From NCBI GenBank assembly GCA_041917975.1, contig JAYRWN010000283.1, positions 19,712 through 83,711 on the forward strand: a DNA stretch of 64,000 nucleotides, given 5' to 3'. Source of the DNA: JAYRWN01 sp041917975. Its GTDB lineage: Bacteria > Bacteroidota > Bacteroidia > Chitinophagales > Saprospiraceae. Under the pieces are notes generated by a model. That model made no database searches, was not told the origin of the DNA, and worked only from the letters and a program-made list of their open reading frames with translations. Below, piece after piece: positions 47,001 to 55,550 of this stretch (its first letter is position 1; every line of letters starts with the position of its first letter). The position numbers and the translations under genes are program-made.

Positions 47001-48601
47001 TGGACGAGTGGATTGCTCGTACCCGCCATTCAACACCAGGTGTAGGATTAATTTCACCACCGCCGCATCATGATATTTATTCCATAGAAGATCTCGCCCA
47101 ACTGATTTTCGATCTAAAAAATTCTAATCGTCATGCGCGCATCAGTGTAAAACTGGTTTCTAAAGCTGGTGTTGGGGTTATCGCTTCAGGCGTGGCCAAA
47201 GCACATGCTGATGTGATCATGATTAGTGGCCATGATGGTGGAACCGGAGCTTCTCCTTTAACCTCCATTAAGCATGCCGGCCTGCCTTGGGAACTCGGCA
47301 TAGCAGAAGCTCACCAAACCCTGGTGCGCAATAAGTTGCGGGACCGCGTTGTCCTGCAAACGGATGGACAGCTGCGCACTGGCAAAGATCTGGCGGTTGC
47401 GGCATTGCTTGGCGCCGAAGAATGGAGCGTTGCAACGGCCGCGTTAGTCGTCGAAGGATGCATTATGATGCGCAAATGTCACTTAAACACTTGCCCGGTG
47501 GGTATAGCTACTCAGGATCCACGATTACGCGAACGATTCACGGGTGATTCGGATCATGTGGTGAATTTTTTCACCTTCCTGGCGACTGAGCTAAGAGAAA
47601 TTATGGCTCTGCTGGGGTTTAAATCCGTCAATGATATGATTGGCCGGGTCGATAAATTGAAATTTTCACCTTCGGTGGATTATTGGAAACATAATTGTGT
47701 CGACCTTTCGGCATTATTATTTCCCGCTTCTGCCGATGCACCCACTGGAAGATATAAGTGTGTGTCCCAAGATCACGGTATTGAACAGGTGTTGGATTGG
47801 TACCTTTTAGAGCGTGCAACCATTGCCCTTGAAAATGGCACCGCTGTGTCCAGCGAAATCTCCATTCGCAATACGGACCGAGCAGTAGGTACTTTGTTGT
47901 CTCATGAAATATCCAAAAAATTTGGAGATAAAGGTCTAAAAGAGGACAGCGTAGAGTTCCGCTTTAGAGGATCAGCAGGCCAAAGTTTTGGAGCATTTGC
48001 CACCAGAGGATTAAAATTCATCCTGGAAGGAGAAGCTAACGATTATTTCGGTAAAGGCTTGTCAGGGGCTAAATTAATCGTCAGTCATGATCGAGCTGCA
48101 AAATTTGACCCATCCGAAAACATCATTATCGGTAATGTGGCTTTTTATGGGGCTACTGCCGGTGAAGCATACATTAAAGGTATGGCAGGAGAACGTTTTT
48201 GCGTACGTAATTCCGGGGCCAGTGTGGTTGTAGAAGGGGTTGGTGATCATGGTTGTGAATACATGACCGGAGGACGAGTGGTCGTCCTCGGTAAAACAGG
48301 TGATAACTTTGCTGCCGGGATGAGTGGTGGTATTGCTTTTGTTTATGATCTCGATCAAAAGTTTGCTCAAACCTGTAACCTGGAGACCGTAGACCTCGAG
48401 CACCTCTCTATCGAAGACGAAATGGAGCTTAAATTGTTAATCAGAAATCATGGTTGGTATACCTCAAGTCGTAAAGCATTTAACTTGCTGGAGAATTGGG
48501 CTCAAGAACTACACCATTTTGTAAAGGTTATGCCCAAAGACTTCAAGAGAGTTCTTCAACAAAATAAAGAAAAAGAAACTCTTGCATCCATAAATCATTA
48601 A
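44084..48601 (+). CDS. gltB: Glutamate synthase, large (glutaminase/FMN) subunit
   Basis: Takes the amide of glutamine and 2-oxoglutarate to make two glutamates. From ATG 44084 the protein has 1505 residues. An 18-residue propeptide (MALQKQEGLYRKELEKDS) precedes Cys19 of CGTGLIAQLDG, the nucleophile of the class II amidotransferase, which must be freed by cleavage. Later parts: central domain, FMN-binding synthase domain with GAKSNSGEGGEDYMRF and SGHDGGTGASPLTSIKHAG, the 3Fe-4S cluster cysteines in CIMMRKCHLNTCPVGIATQ, and the C-terminal beta-helix (GGRVVVLGKTGDNFAAGMSGG). Complete. Confidence 0.97.
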   Translation: MALQKQEGLYRKELEKDSCGTGLIAQLDGYRTHEVVEQALTMLKNMEHRGACGCEPNTGDGAGILLQNPHDFLAQECKSLGFELPAFGEYGVGFLYLPRLESEYRVCKRLLVQDIETLNFKVLGFRVVPTNPQGLGQSALATEPRMEQIFVKYNDTVDRRALERKLYRLRKYCIHHIHTLHPEWIDLFYVCSWSYKTIVYKGQLTTHQLDSYFPDLHDPRLISAIAIIHSRFSTNTFPKWKLAQPFRYIAHNGEINTITGNLNWWEAREPLLKPDVFTSTELEDILPICYPGLSDSGSFDNVLEFLFLSGRSFPHALMMMIPEAWQHDHHMPEYKKAFYEYHESLMEPWDGPAAICFSDGIVVGATLDRNGLRPARYCLLNTNTLIVASEAGVLPVDQSTVIMKGRLQPGKMLIADLDQHRIIGDEELKSIVCSNRPYAKYLQDNKIYLDKLPKPEQIISPDYSLDLIQREKLFGFTREDLKFIITPMCVQADEPVGSMGNDTPLAVLSHQPQHLSNYFKQLFAQVTNPPIDPIREKSVMSLNSHLGPTGNILSASPENCRQIHLEHPVLDSIEFNKVLALQNPDIKIGHISLVVTVDAMPQSIIQFIKEICYRAEELVLDGCNILHLSDRSASQHLLPLPSLLIVGAIHHHLIKEGLRLKTSLLVEAGDVRESHHYATLIGYGADAIFPYLIFESINGLWSEGALDQKYPVEKYQENYRKAIQKGLLKIISKNGISTLKSYKGAQIFEILGLNQDVVDLCFKGTVSRIEGLALEDIGRECLERHNESFNQDNEMLKSGGVYQWKRDGEYHHFNPQSIHLLQYSTRRNDYALFKKYSHLMNEQSQQACFLRGLLDFTSGDPIPIEDVEPISSILKRFSTGAMSFGSISHEAHSTLAIAMNRIGAKSNSGEGGEDYMRFHRKENGDWERSAVKQVASGRFGVTSYYLANADELQIKMAQGAKPGEGGQLPGHKVDEWIARTRHSTPGVGLISPPPHHDIYSIEDLAQLIFDLKNSNRHARISVKLVSKAGVGVIASGVAKAHADVIMISGHDGGTGASPLTSIKHAGLPWELGIAEAHQTLVRNKLRDRVVLQTDGQLRTGKDLAVAALLGAEEWSVATAALVVEGCIMMRKCHLNTCPVGIATQDPRLRERFTGDSDHVVNFFTFLATELREIMALLGFKSVNDMIGRVDKLKFSPSVDYWKHNCVDLSALLFPASADAPTGRYKCVSQDHGIEQVLDWYLLERATIALENGTAVSSEISIRNTDRAVGTLLSHEISKKFGDKGLKEDSVEFRFRGSAGQSFGAFATRGLKFILEGEANDYFGKGLSGAKLIVSHDRAAKFDPSENIIIGNVAFYGATAGEAYIKGMAGERFCVRNSGASVVVEGVGDHGCEYMTGGRVVVLGKTGDNFAAGMSGGIAFVYDLDQKFAQTCNLETVDLEHLSIEDEMELKLLIRNHGWYTSSRKAFNLLENWAQELHHFVKVMPKDFKRVLQQNKEKETLASINH

Positions 48602-48628
48602 TTATTCAGCCAAAACACAAAACTTGTC

Positions 48629-50056
48629 ATGGGTGATCCGTCCGGTTTTTTAAAATACAAACGCCACTTGCCCTCTTCACGACCAGTTGGTGAACGTATC
48701 TCCGATTACAAAGAAATATATCTGCCCTTCCCGGCGGAAAAAACCCTGGAACAAGCAGCCAGATGTATGGATTGTGGAACCCCTTTTTGTCATTCGGGTT
48801 GCCCATTGGGAAATATTATTCCTGAATTTAACGATGCCGTTTTCCGTGGGCAATGGGATGAAGCTTTCCAGATTCTTGCATCAACCAATAATTTTCCAGA
48901 ATTTACAGGACGAATTTGTCCCGCTCCTTGTGAAGGATCATGCGTACTAGGCATCAATCAACCTCCGGTAGCCATAGAGTTCATCGAAAAATCCATCGCC
49001 GAAAAAGCTTACGAACTCGGTTATTATAAACCAAATAGTAATATCAAACGGTCCGGGTTCAAAGTAGCGGTAATAGGCTCCGGCCCTTCCGGCTTGGCCG
49101 CTGCTGATGAACTTAATAAGTATGGGCACTCGGTAACCCTGTTTGAGCGCAAAGATCGATTAGGAGGCTTATTGCGGTATGGTATTCCTGATTTCAAATT
49201 GGAAAAATGGGTTTTAGACCGGCGCATTGCTATTATGGAAGAAGAAGGAGTTTCTTTTAGGACCTCCGTTGAAGTGGGAAAAGATATTCCGGCACAAAAA
49301 GTGTTGACCGACTTTGATGCAGTAGTACTTTGCGGAGGTTCGACCATCCCTCGCGATTTGTCTATTCCGGGCCGCACTTTACAGGGTATTTATTTTGCTA
49401 TGGACTATTTGGAGCAAAGCAACCGCCGGCAGGCGGGAGATCGGATATCACCAGAGGTCGAAATAGATGTAAAAAACAAGCATGTTTTAGTCATTGGCGG
49501 CGGAGACACCGGGAGTGACTGTGTCGGCACATCCAATCGCTTGGGTGCGGCCAGCGTTACACAAATTGAAATCCTAGGTAAACCGCCCCTGGACAGAACG
49601 GCAATCAACCCATGGCCAGAATGGCCCTTAATATTACGTTCTTCTTCCAGTCATGAAGAAGGCTGTGAGCGGCAGTGGGCAATCACAACCAAAGCGTTTG
49701 CAGGCAATGCTTCCGGGCATGTGGAAAAGGTGACCATCGCCGATATCACCTGGGATTTGGTGGATGGTCGCCCGGCTATGAAAGAACTAGCCGGCACGGT
49801 CAGGGATATTAAAGCTGATTTTGTGTTTTTGGCCTTGGGCTACCTTCATCCGCAACATCATGGCCTGCTTGAAGCTTTGGGACTTACCTTGGATGACCGG
49901 GGCAATGTTTCCACTAAGGATTACCTGACATCGGTGCCCAAGGTTTTCTCAGCTGGAGACATGCGCCGCGGACAGTCTTTGGTGGTTTGGGCTATTGCCG
50001 AAGGACGGCAAGCAGCGGAACGAGCCCATCAATTTCTACTCAAACCTACCAAGTAG
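48629..50056 (+). CDS. gltD: Glutamate synthase, small (NADPH/FAD) subunit
   Basis: Brings electrons from NAD(P)H through FAD and two 4Fe-4S clusters to GltB. 475 residues. N-terminal cluster cysteines in ARCMDCGTPFCHSGCPLGN and GRICPAPCEGSCVLGI; FAD site VAVIGSGPSGLAAADELN; NAD(P) site HVLVIGGGDTGSDCVG; C-terminal FAD contact KVFSAGDMRRGQSLVVWAI. It starts 27 bases after gltB, so they form one operon. Confidence 0.97.
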   Translation: MGDPSGFLKYKRHLPSSRPVGERISDYKEIYLPFPAEKTLEQAARCMDCGTPFCHSGCPLGNIIPEFNDAVFRGQWDEAFQILASTNNFPEFTGRICPAPCEGSCVLGINQPPVAIEFIEKSIAEKAYELGYYKPNSNIKRSGFKVAVIGSGPSGLAAADELNKYGHSVTLFERKDRLGGLLRYGIPDFKLEKWVLDRRIAIMEEEGVSFRTSVEVGKDIPAQKVLTDFDAVVLCGGSTIPRDLSIPGRTLQGIYFAMDYLEQSNRRQAGDRISPEVEIDVKNKHVLVIGGGDTGSDCVGTSNRLGAASVTQIEILGKPPLDRTAINPWPEWPLILRSSSSHEEGCERQWAITTKAFAGNASGHVEKVTIADITWDLVDGRPAMKELAGTVRDIKADFVFLALGYLHPQHHGLLEALGLTLDDRGNVSTKDYLTSVPKVFSAGDMRRGQSLVVWAIAEGRQAAERAHQFLLKPTK

Positions 50057-50079
50057 GTTATTACCTAAATGTAAAAAGT

Positions 50080-50760
50080 GTGACTTTTGCTGATCAGGTG
50101 ATTCAGTTTCACCTGCAACTTAAACAACCCGAGAAACTACCTTCTGGTGTCGTTGCTCTAAATCCTTACCTTGACACAGAAGGCCAAAGGGTTTTTAAGA
50201 TTTTTTTTCAAAAATATTATCTGGACTCAACCTTTCGGCACTACCTTTTTGGTATTAATCCGGGTCGGTTTGGAGCTGGGTTAACCGGCATTTCATTTAC
50301 TGACCCAATCCGTCTGGCAAGGGATTGTGGTATTGATAATACATTTCCTCCAAGACCTGAGTTATCTTCTGAGTTTATTTATCAAGTTATCAACGCTATG
50401 GGCGGTCCAACAGACTTTTTTAAACATTTTTATTTGACGGCTATATCTCCGCTAGGATTCGTAAAAGATCAGATAAATATTAATTACTATGATGATAAAA
50501 AACTACAGCTCATCATCGAACCTTTTGCAATCCGATGTATTGACGCACAGGTAGAATTTGGATGCCATAGGGATGTAGGCATTTGCATTGGTCAGGGCCA
50601 AAACTACTTGTATTTCCAAAAGCTGAATAAACAATATGGATGGTTCAAAAAATTATCAGCACTACCCCACCCCCGCTGGGTCATGCAATATCGCCGAAAA
50701 CAATTTTCCCGCTATGTGGATGAATATGTGCAAAACCTTTCGATATTAATTAACCGTTAA
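50080..50760 (+). CDS. SMUG2-family uracil-DNA glycosylase-like protein (DUF4918)
   Basis: Putative base-excision-repair enzyme of the uracil-DNA glycosylase superfamily. I choose GTG 50080 (reading MTFADQVIQFHLQL), 23 bases after the gltD stop; the frame is open far into gltD but that part is gltD in another frame. About 226 residues. The water-activating loop is FGINPGRFGAGLTGISFTDP and the DNA-intercalation loop is PHPRWVMQY. SMUG2 activity on uracil is assigned by family, not tested here. It shares its direction with gltBD and lies eight bases from the convergent peptidase. Confidence 0.83.
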   Translation: MTFADQVIQFHLQLKQPEKLPSGVVALNPYLDTEGQRVFKIFFQKYYLDSTFRHYLFGINPGRFGAGLTGISFTDPIRLARDCGIDNTFPPRPELSSEFIYQVINAMGGPTDFFKHFYLTAISPLGFVKDQININYYDDKKLQLIIEPFAIRCIDAQVEFGCHRDVGICIGQGQNYLYFQKLNKQYGWFKKLSALPHPRWVMQYRRKQFSRYVDEYVQNLSILINR

Positions 50761-50768
50761 TATTTATG

Positions 50769-52409
50769 TTAATTAAGCTTTTCCACCTGCACATAATAAT
50801 CATCGTCCATAATCAGTTGATTAACCCCTTTTTTAGCTTTTATTCTCATCCATTTGTCTGTTAATGGTTCGACGATCATCCAGGATTTACCTTCATCTGT
50901 GGAAATGTTCACCGGAAGATTAAAAGCCGCATTGGTTTCAGCCCATTTGAATTCGACTTTATTCCCATTTATGCGATAAACAAATTTAGGAATACGCGTA
51001 TCACGTAGATATTGGTCGAAGAACCCCCTTAAAATGAGATTGGTCTGTTGGCTGATGAAGTCCTCGATTTGTTTAGAGTCAACCGTCTGATGGTAAAAAG
51101 CTGAGTTTAGGCTACGCAATAATTCACGCCACTTTATATCATTACCCACCCATTGACGTAATGTGTGCAGCATATTTCCTCCTTTGTAGTACATATCTCC
51201 GGATCCACTTTTATTGACTCCGTAGGGGCCGATGATGGGTTTGTCGTTGCGGATATTTTTCCGTGTACCGATCACATAGGCTGCTCCGGCTTCTTTACCG
51301 AAATAATACTCCAAAAATAAGTTTTCAGAATAATTGGTAAAACTTTCATGAATCCACATGTCAGCCATATCCCGGTAAGTAATGCTATTGGCAAACCATT
51401 CATGGCCGGATTCATGCACGATGATAAAGTCAAACTTTAAACCCCACCCGGTGCCAGATAAATCAGTACCCAAGTATCCGTTTTGATACCCGTTGCCATA
51501 AGTAATAGAGCTCTGATGCTCCATACCCAGATAAGGTACTTCAACCAATTTATAACCATCAGCATAAAAGGGATAAGGACCAAACCAATATTCGAAAGCC
51601 TTTAACATCCTCTTCACCTCAGTGAACTGAGTTCTAGCTTTATTCAGATTTTCAGGTAATGGATAATAATCAATATCCAATACACCCTTTTCCCCTTGAA
51701 AAGTATCCCGGTAATGGGCGTATGGCGCTATATTTATGTTGACGCTATAATTATTTATTGGATTAGAAACACGCCAATTAAAAGTTCGAGTACCATCGGC
51801 GTTAATCACCTTGTTTTCCAAGCGACCATTAGCCACACTAGTCAAATCCCGGGCACAAGTCACACTAATATTCATACTATCGGGCTCATCGTACATATGA
51901 TCTTTGCAGGGCCACCAGACACTCGCGCCTAATCCTTGGCAAGAGGATGCGATGAATGGCTTGCCTTGTGCTGTTTTGGACCAGGAAATCCCTCCATCCC
52001 AGGGAGGTCTTTTGGCCACTTTGGGTCGACCTGAAAAAGTAATGATGAGTTTATTATAATCCCGGGGTTGTTGGTATTTAGTTAAGCTAATCCAGTAGAC
52101 ATTCCCTTCGCGGTTAAATATCAAAGGGAGTCCATCCTGGGTAACTTGAGTTATGTTCATTGGCTCCTGTAAATCTATTTGTAGCAAGTTGGACGGAGTT
52201 AATACCCGGTATGTCATTTCATTTGTCCCAGATATCGTGCTATCATTAGGATTAACGTTTACTTTTAAATGGTAAAAGGTCAAATCCCACCAGCTGCGCT
52301 CAGAAGTTATAGTACCTCGCAAGGTATCTTGCTTTGAAAAAGATTGTGCTGATGTTAAAAGAGGGATTATTCCTAACCCCAATAATATTAGCCAGAGTCT
52401 TAATTTCAT
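50769..52409 (-). CDS. Exported M1-family zinc aminopeptidase-like protein
   Basis: About 546 residues from ATG 52409, where the signal peptide (LRLWLILLGLGIIPLLTSAQ) starts; an ATG seven codons upstream is possible. Gluzincin motifs: HESGHEW (HExxH) at about 331-337, the third zinc ligand in MWIHESFTNYSENLFLEY, and the exopeptidase-like LGMEHQS. M1 enzymes trim N-terminal residues from peptides. This one lacks the large C-terminal helical domain of PepN, so it is a short periplasmic or surface form. Confidence 0.88.
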   Translation of the reverse strand: MKLRLWLILLGLGIIPLLTSAQSFSKQDTLRGTITSERSWWDLTFYHLKVNVNPNDSTISGTNEMTYRVLTPSNLLQIDLQEPMNITQVTQDGLPLIFNREGNVYWISLTKYQQPRDYNKLIITFSGRPKVAKRPPWDGGISWSKTAQGKPFIASSCQGLGASVWWPCKDHMYDEPDSMNISVTCARDLTSVANGRLENKVINADGTRTFNWRVSNPINNYSVNINIAPYAHYRDTFQGEKGVLDIDYYPLPENLNKARTQFTEVKRMLKAFEYWFGPYPFYADGYKLVEVPYLGMEHQSSITYGNGYQNGYLGTDLSGTGWGLKFDFIIVHESGHEWFANSITYRDMADMWIHESFTNYSENLFLEYYFGKEAGAAYVIGTRKNIRNDKPIIGPYGVNKSGSGDMYYKGGNMLHTLRQWVGNDIKWRELLRSLNSAFYHQTVDSKQIEDFISQQTNLILRGFFDQYLRDTRIPKFVYRINGNKVEFKWAETNAAFNLPVNISTDEGKSWMIVEPLTDKWMRIKAKKGVNQLIMDDDYYVQVEKLN

Positions 52410-52516
52410 TCCTGTCAAAATTTCTTGCAAAACAACACAAATTATATATTATTTTAGATGGGCTATTAAGATTGCTACTTCCGAATTAGAAAAGATCTAC
52501 TTAATTTATCTATTCT

Positions 52517-53836
52517 ATGTCTCCAACTCGTCGCAAATTCATGCAACAATCCGCTCTATTGGCGGCCTCAACGGTTTCTCCATCCTTTCCATCACTGGCT
52601 AGTAAAAAAAGAGTGGTTTTGGTAGGTACCGGCATTCGCGGGAGCAGTTTGTGGGGAAAACAACTGCTTGCTCAATATGGAGATAAAGTAGAGATGGTTG
52701 GTTTGTGCGACATCAATCCCGGACGAGCTGAATTTGCTAAAAAATATATGGGCGCGACATGTCCTGTTTTTACCGATTTTGATGTCATGCTATCGACAGT
52801 AAAACCAGACATGGTTATCGTAACTACCGTGGATGGGACCCACCACCAATTTATCATAAAGGGATTAAACTTCGGCTGTGAGGTCATCACTGAGAAACCC
52901 ATGACCACAAATGAAATGAAATGCCAAGCGATCCTGAATACGATGGCCCAAACAGGAAATAAGCTTACTGTTACTTTTAATTACCGGTATTCGCCCGCCC
53001 GTCAAAAGATGTATGAGATTCTGCGCAGTGGAGCTATCGGGGACATCACCTCGGTGGACTTTCATTGGTATCTGGACACCAGCCACGGCGCCTCCTACTT
53101 CCGACGCTGGCACGGGATACGTCAGCAGAGCGGTACTTTGTTGGTTCATAAAGCTACTCATCACTTTGATCTGCTCAATTGGCTGTTAGAGTCAGAACCG
53201 GAGGAAGTGTTCGCCTATGGTTCTTTAGATTATTATGGTAAAAAGGGGCCATTCCGGGGTACAAATTGCCGAACATGTATCCATAAATCTGAATGTAAAT
53301 TTTATTGGCCTCTGGATGCCCACTCTCAGGCTTTGTATGCAGATCATGAACAGTACGATGGCTACCTCAGAGATGCCTGCCTGTTCCGCAATGACATTGA
53401 TATTTATGATAAAATGGCGGTTCAAATAAAGTATGCTAATAATGTACAAGTTAGCTACTCGTTGACCACTTACTCCCCATATGAAGGGTACCGGCTCGCC
53501 TTCAACGGTACAAAAGGTCGGTTGGAAACCTGGATTAAAGAAAGCCAACCCTGGCCGGAGGAACCTATCGATGAACTTCACCTGACTACCTTATTTGGTG
53601 AAAGAGAGATCATAAAAGTCGCTCAGCATGATGGTCATGGGGGTGGAGATAAACTCATGCAAGATGCCATCTTCCGACCTGAAACTACACCTGATAAAAA
53701 TCGTTTGAAAGCAAGCGTTCGGGATGGTGCCATGTCCGCATTGATTGGCATAGCAGCACGCAAATCCATTGAAGAACACCGGTTGATCCGTATTGAAGCC
53801 CTGACCTCTCTACGTCCACAGGCGGTGCGACCTTAA
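52517..53836 (+). CDS. Gfo/Idh/MocA-family oxidoreductase, Tat-exported
   Basis: 439 residues. The N-terminus TRRKFMQQSALLAASTV is a twin-arginine signal, so the folded NAD(P)-bound protein would be exported. The Rossmann fold begins VVLVGTGIRGSSLWGKQL; the conserved EKPMTTN motif that bears the catalytic lysine is present (VITEKPMTTNEMKC); histidine-rich VHKATHHFDLLNWLL follows. A Cys cluster CRTCIHKSECKFYW (about 252-265) is unusual and could bind metal. Exported members act on sugars or inositols; this substrate is unknown. Its stop is ten bases from the convergent small lipoprotein. Confidence 0.85.
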   Translation: MSPTRRKFMQQSALLAASTVSPSFPSLASKKRVVLVGTGIRGSSLWGKQLLAQYGDKVEMVGLCDINPGRAEFAKKYMGATCPVFTDFDVMLSTVKPDMVIVTTVDGTHHQFIIKGLNFGCEVITEKPMTTNEMKCQAILNTMAQTGNKLTVTFNYRYSPARQKMYEILRSGAIGDITSVDFHWYLDTSHGASYFRRWHGIRQQSGTLLVHKATHHFDLLNWLLESEPEEVFAYGSLDYYGKKGPFRGTNCRTCIHKSECKFYWPLDAHSQALYADHEQYDGYLRDACLFRNDIDIYDKMAVQIKYANNVQVSYSLTTYSPYEGYRLAFNGTKGRLETWIKESQPWPEEPIDELHLTTLFGEREIIKVAQHDGHGGGDKLMQDAIFRPETTPDKNRLKASVRDGAMSALIGIAARKSIEEHRLIRIEALTSLRPQAVRP

Positions 53837-53846
53837 TAATATTAGG

Positions 53847-54002
53847 TCATTTTGGAAATAAAGTGGTGGTAGAATCAGGCTTTCGTTTTACCTTCTGGTT
53901 TTTCTGATTTTCCGCAGGGCATCCATAGCGTGCACAGGAAGGTAAACACAAGTTGAAGGTAAAAAGTAGCAGAATAAAGTAGATAAAATACTTCCTGATC
54001 AT
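53847..54002 (-). CDS. Small probable lipoprotein
   Basis: 51 residues from ATG 54002 (IRKYFIYFILLLFTFNLCLPSC); the open frame reaches 54050 but the hydrophobic start is at 54002. The lipobox LPSC predicts lipidation, followed by a short mature part with CPAENQKNQKVKRKPDS and ending TTTLFPK. Small lipoproteins with a basic middle and a FPK end recur in Bacteroidota in my recollection, but I cannot name a family. It lies 60 bases after the TolC gene in the same direction. Confidence 0.55.
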   Translation of the reverse strand: MIRKYFIYFILLLFTFNLCLPSCARYGCPAENQKNQKVKRKPDSTTTLFPK

Positions 54003-54062
54003 GATATAACAGTTTAAATACCTCATAACGTTGGACAAGAATCTTGCCATCTTATGAAATAG

Positions 54063-55538
54063 TTAATTCTTAGTCGTTTGCTGTAATAAGGGCCGGTCAT
54101 TAATAAAGTCATACAAGGTTAATAACCTTATTTCATAATAAGCTTCCCAGAATGACCTTAAAGCATGGACAAATGCTTGACGGTTACCTTCCCGGTCATC
54201 ATTCGCCAAATTCAATTCAGTAAGATCCACCTTGCCAATTAAATAACGGTTCTGCGTTAAATTCAAACGTTTTTCAGCAGCTTCCAGAGCTTTGGTTTGC
54301 CGGCTGACCGCCTCCCTTTTTAAGGCCAGTTGTTGCACTTTAATAGTGATGTCGCGTTCAAAATTTATTTTCGCTTGATCCACGGTCATTTGTATCAGTC
54401 GCTGATTGGACAGGGCAGTTTCCCGATAGGCTTTCGTTTTACCCCAATCGGCAATGGGAATAGTAATATCAAAAGATATCAACTCCTGGCTCAGCAAATT
54501 TTGATAAACCGAATTATATTCTTCTCCACTTTGTGAAAGACCAAACCTTCCGGTAACTCCGACATTAACTCCCCTGCTCTTAGTAGCTTCATCTACGGCC
54601 ATGTCTGCCTCCAAGAGCCGCCGTCTAAATTCTAAAACTTGGGGCCGATGTAAGCTTGCCATGCGTAAAGCCTTGGATTCGTCAACTGTGAAATCAGGTA
54701 TTTCTTCCGGTGTCACCAATATAAAGTCAGTTTGTCCCTTCAAGCCTAAAAAATTGCGCAATTGCTCGGTGGTAGTCTGTACGTTAAGTTCTCCTTCTGC
54801 TAAGGTTGCATAAGCATTCATAGCGCGGAGTTCTAACTGTAACAGCTCTACTTCGGCTATTTTCCCTACCGAGTATCTTCCTCTACCTATAGACAATAGT
54901 GTATCCGCGTTAGCTTTTTCACGCTGAGCAGCATTTAAGGATAATTGTGCCGTAAGTAGTTGAAAATAATTTTGAACTGCCCGGTAGGCCACATCTTCCA
55001 TATCCGCTGAATACTCTTTTTCGGCCAGTTCATAGGTAAGAGGCTGTAAAATTTTATTCCATTTAAGAGAATTAAATTGAAAAACAGGTTGATCAAATCG
55101 AATGCTTATTGGGGTAGAGAAATACTGCTTTTGGCCGGCAAAATTTTCAGTTTTTAAGTTATCCAAGCGACTTAAACTGGTATAAGCAAAGATAGTACCC
55201 CCGCTAAATGGCAAATCCTGGCGTAGGGTGAAGAATGCCCCGGAGTTAAAAACAGATCGGTTGATAAATTTTTCAGTACCATCAGGCAGTACCACCGGAC
55301 TAATGGCACGGTTCAGATCTGAATTCAATGAAAGGTCTAATCTTGGACGCAAGTCAGCCTGGTAGGCTTTATATCGCCAAAAAGAATTGGCAAACCTGGT
55401 TTCGGCTAATAATGACTCCGGTGCATCTGATTGGGCCAGAGCTATGACTTTTTGTAAGTCTATTGACAAGGCGGTTTTAGTCTGCCCAAAACCAGGCGCA
55501 TACAATGTAAATAATAACAGAATTAGAATACTTCTCAT
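54063..55538 (-). CDS. TolC-family outer-membrane efflux protein
   Basis: 491 residues with a signal peptide (SILILLLFTLYAPGFGQ). Two repeats of the long paired helices of TolC: DLQKVIALAQSDAPESLLAE and ALRMASLHRPQVLEFRRRLL, with outer strands such as PFSGGTIFAYTSLSRLDN. It forms the exit duct of a three-part exporter. It is third in the operon after the adaptor and permease. Confidence 0.88.
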   Translation of the reverse strand: MRSILILLLFTLYAPGFGQTKTALSIDLQKVIALAQSDAPESLLAETRFANSFWRYKAYQADLRPRLDLSLNSDLNRAISPVVLPDGTEKFINRSVFNSGAFFTLRQDLPFSGGTIFAYTSLSRLDNLKTENFAGQKQYFSTPISIRFDQPVFQFNSLKWNKILQPLTYELAEKEYSADMEDVAYRAVQNYFQLLTAQLSLNAAQREKANADTLLSIGRGRYSVGKIAEVELLQLELRAMNAYATLAEGELNVQTTTEQLRNFLGLKGQTDFILVTPEEIPDFTVDESKALRMASLHRPQVLEFRRRLLEADMAVDEATKSRGVNVGVTGRFGLSQSGEEYNSVYQNLLSQELISFDITIPIADWGKTKAYRETALSNQRLIQMTVDQAKINFERDITIKVQQLALKREAVSRQTKALEAAEKRLNLTQNRYLIGKVDLTELNLANDDREGNRQAFVHALRSFWEAYYEIRLLTLYDFINDRPLLQQTTKN

Positions 55539-55550
55539 AGACCAAAACTT

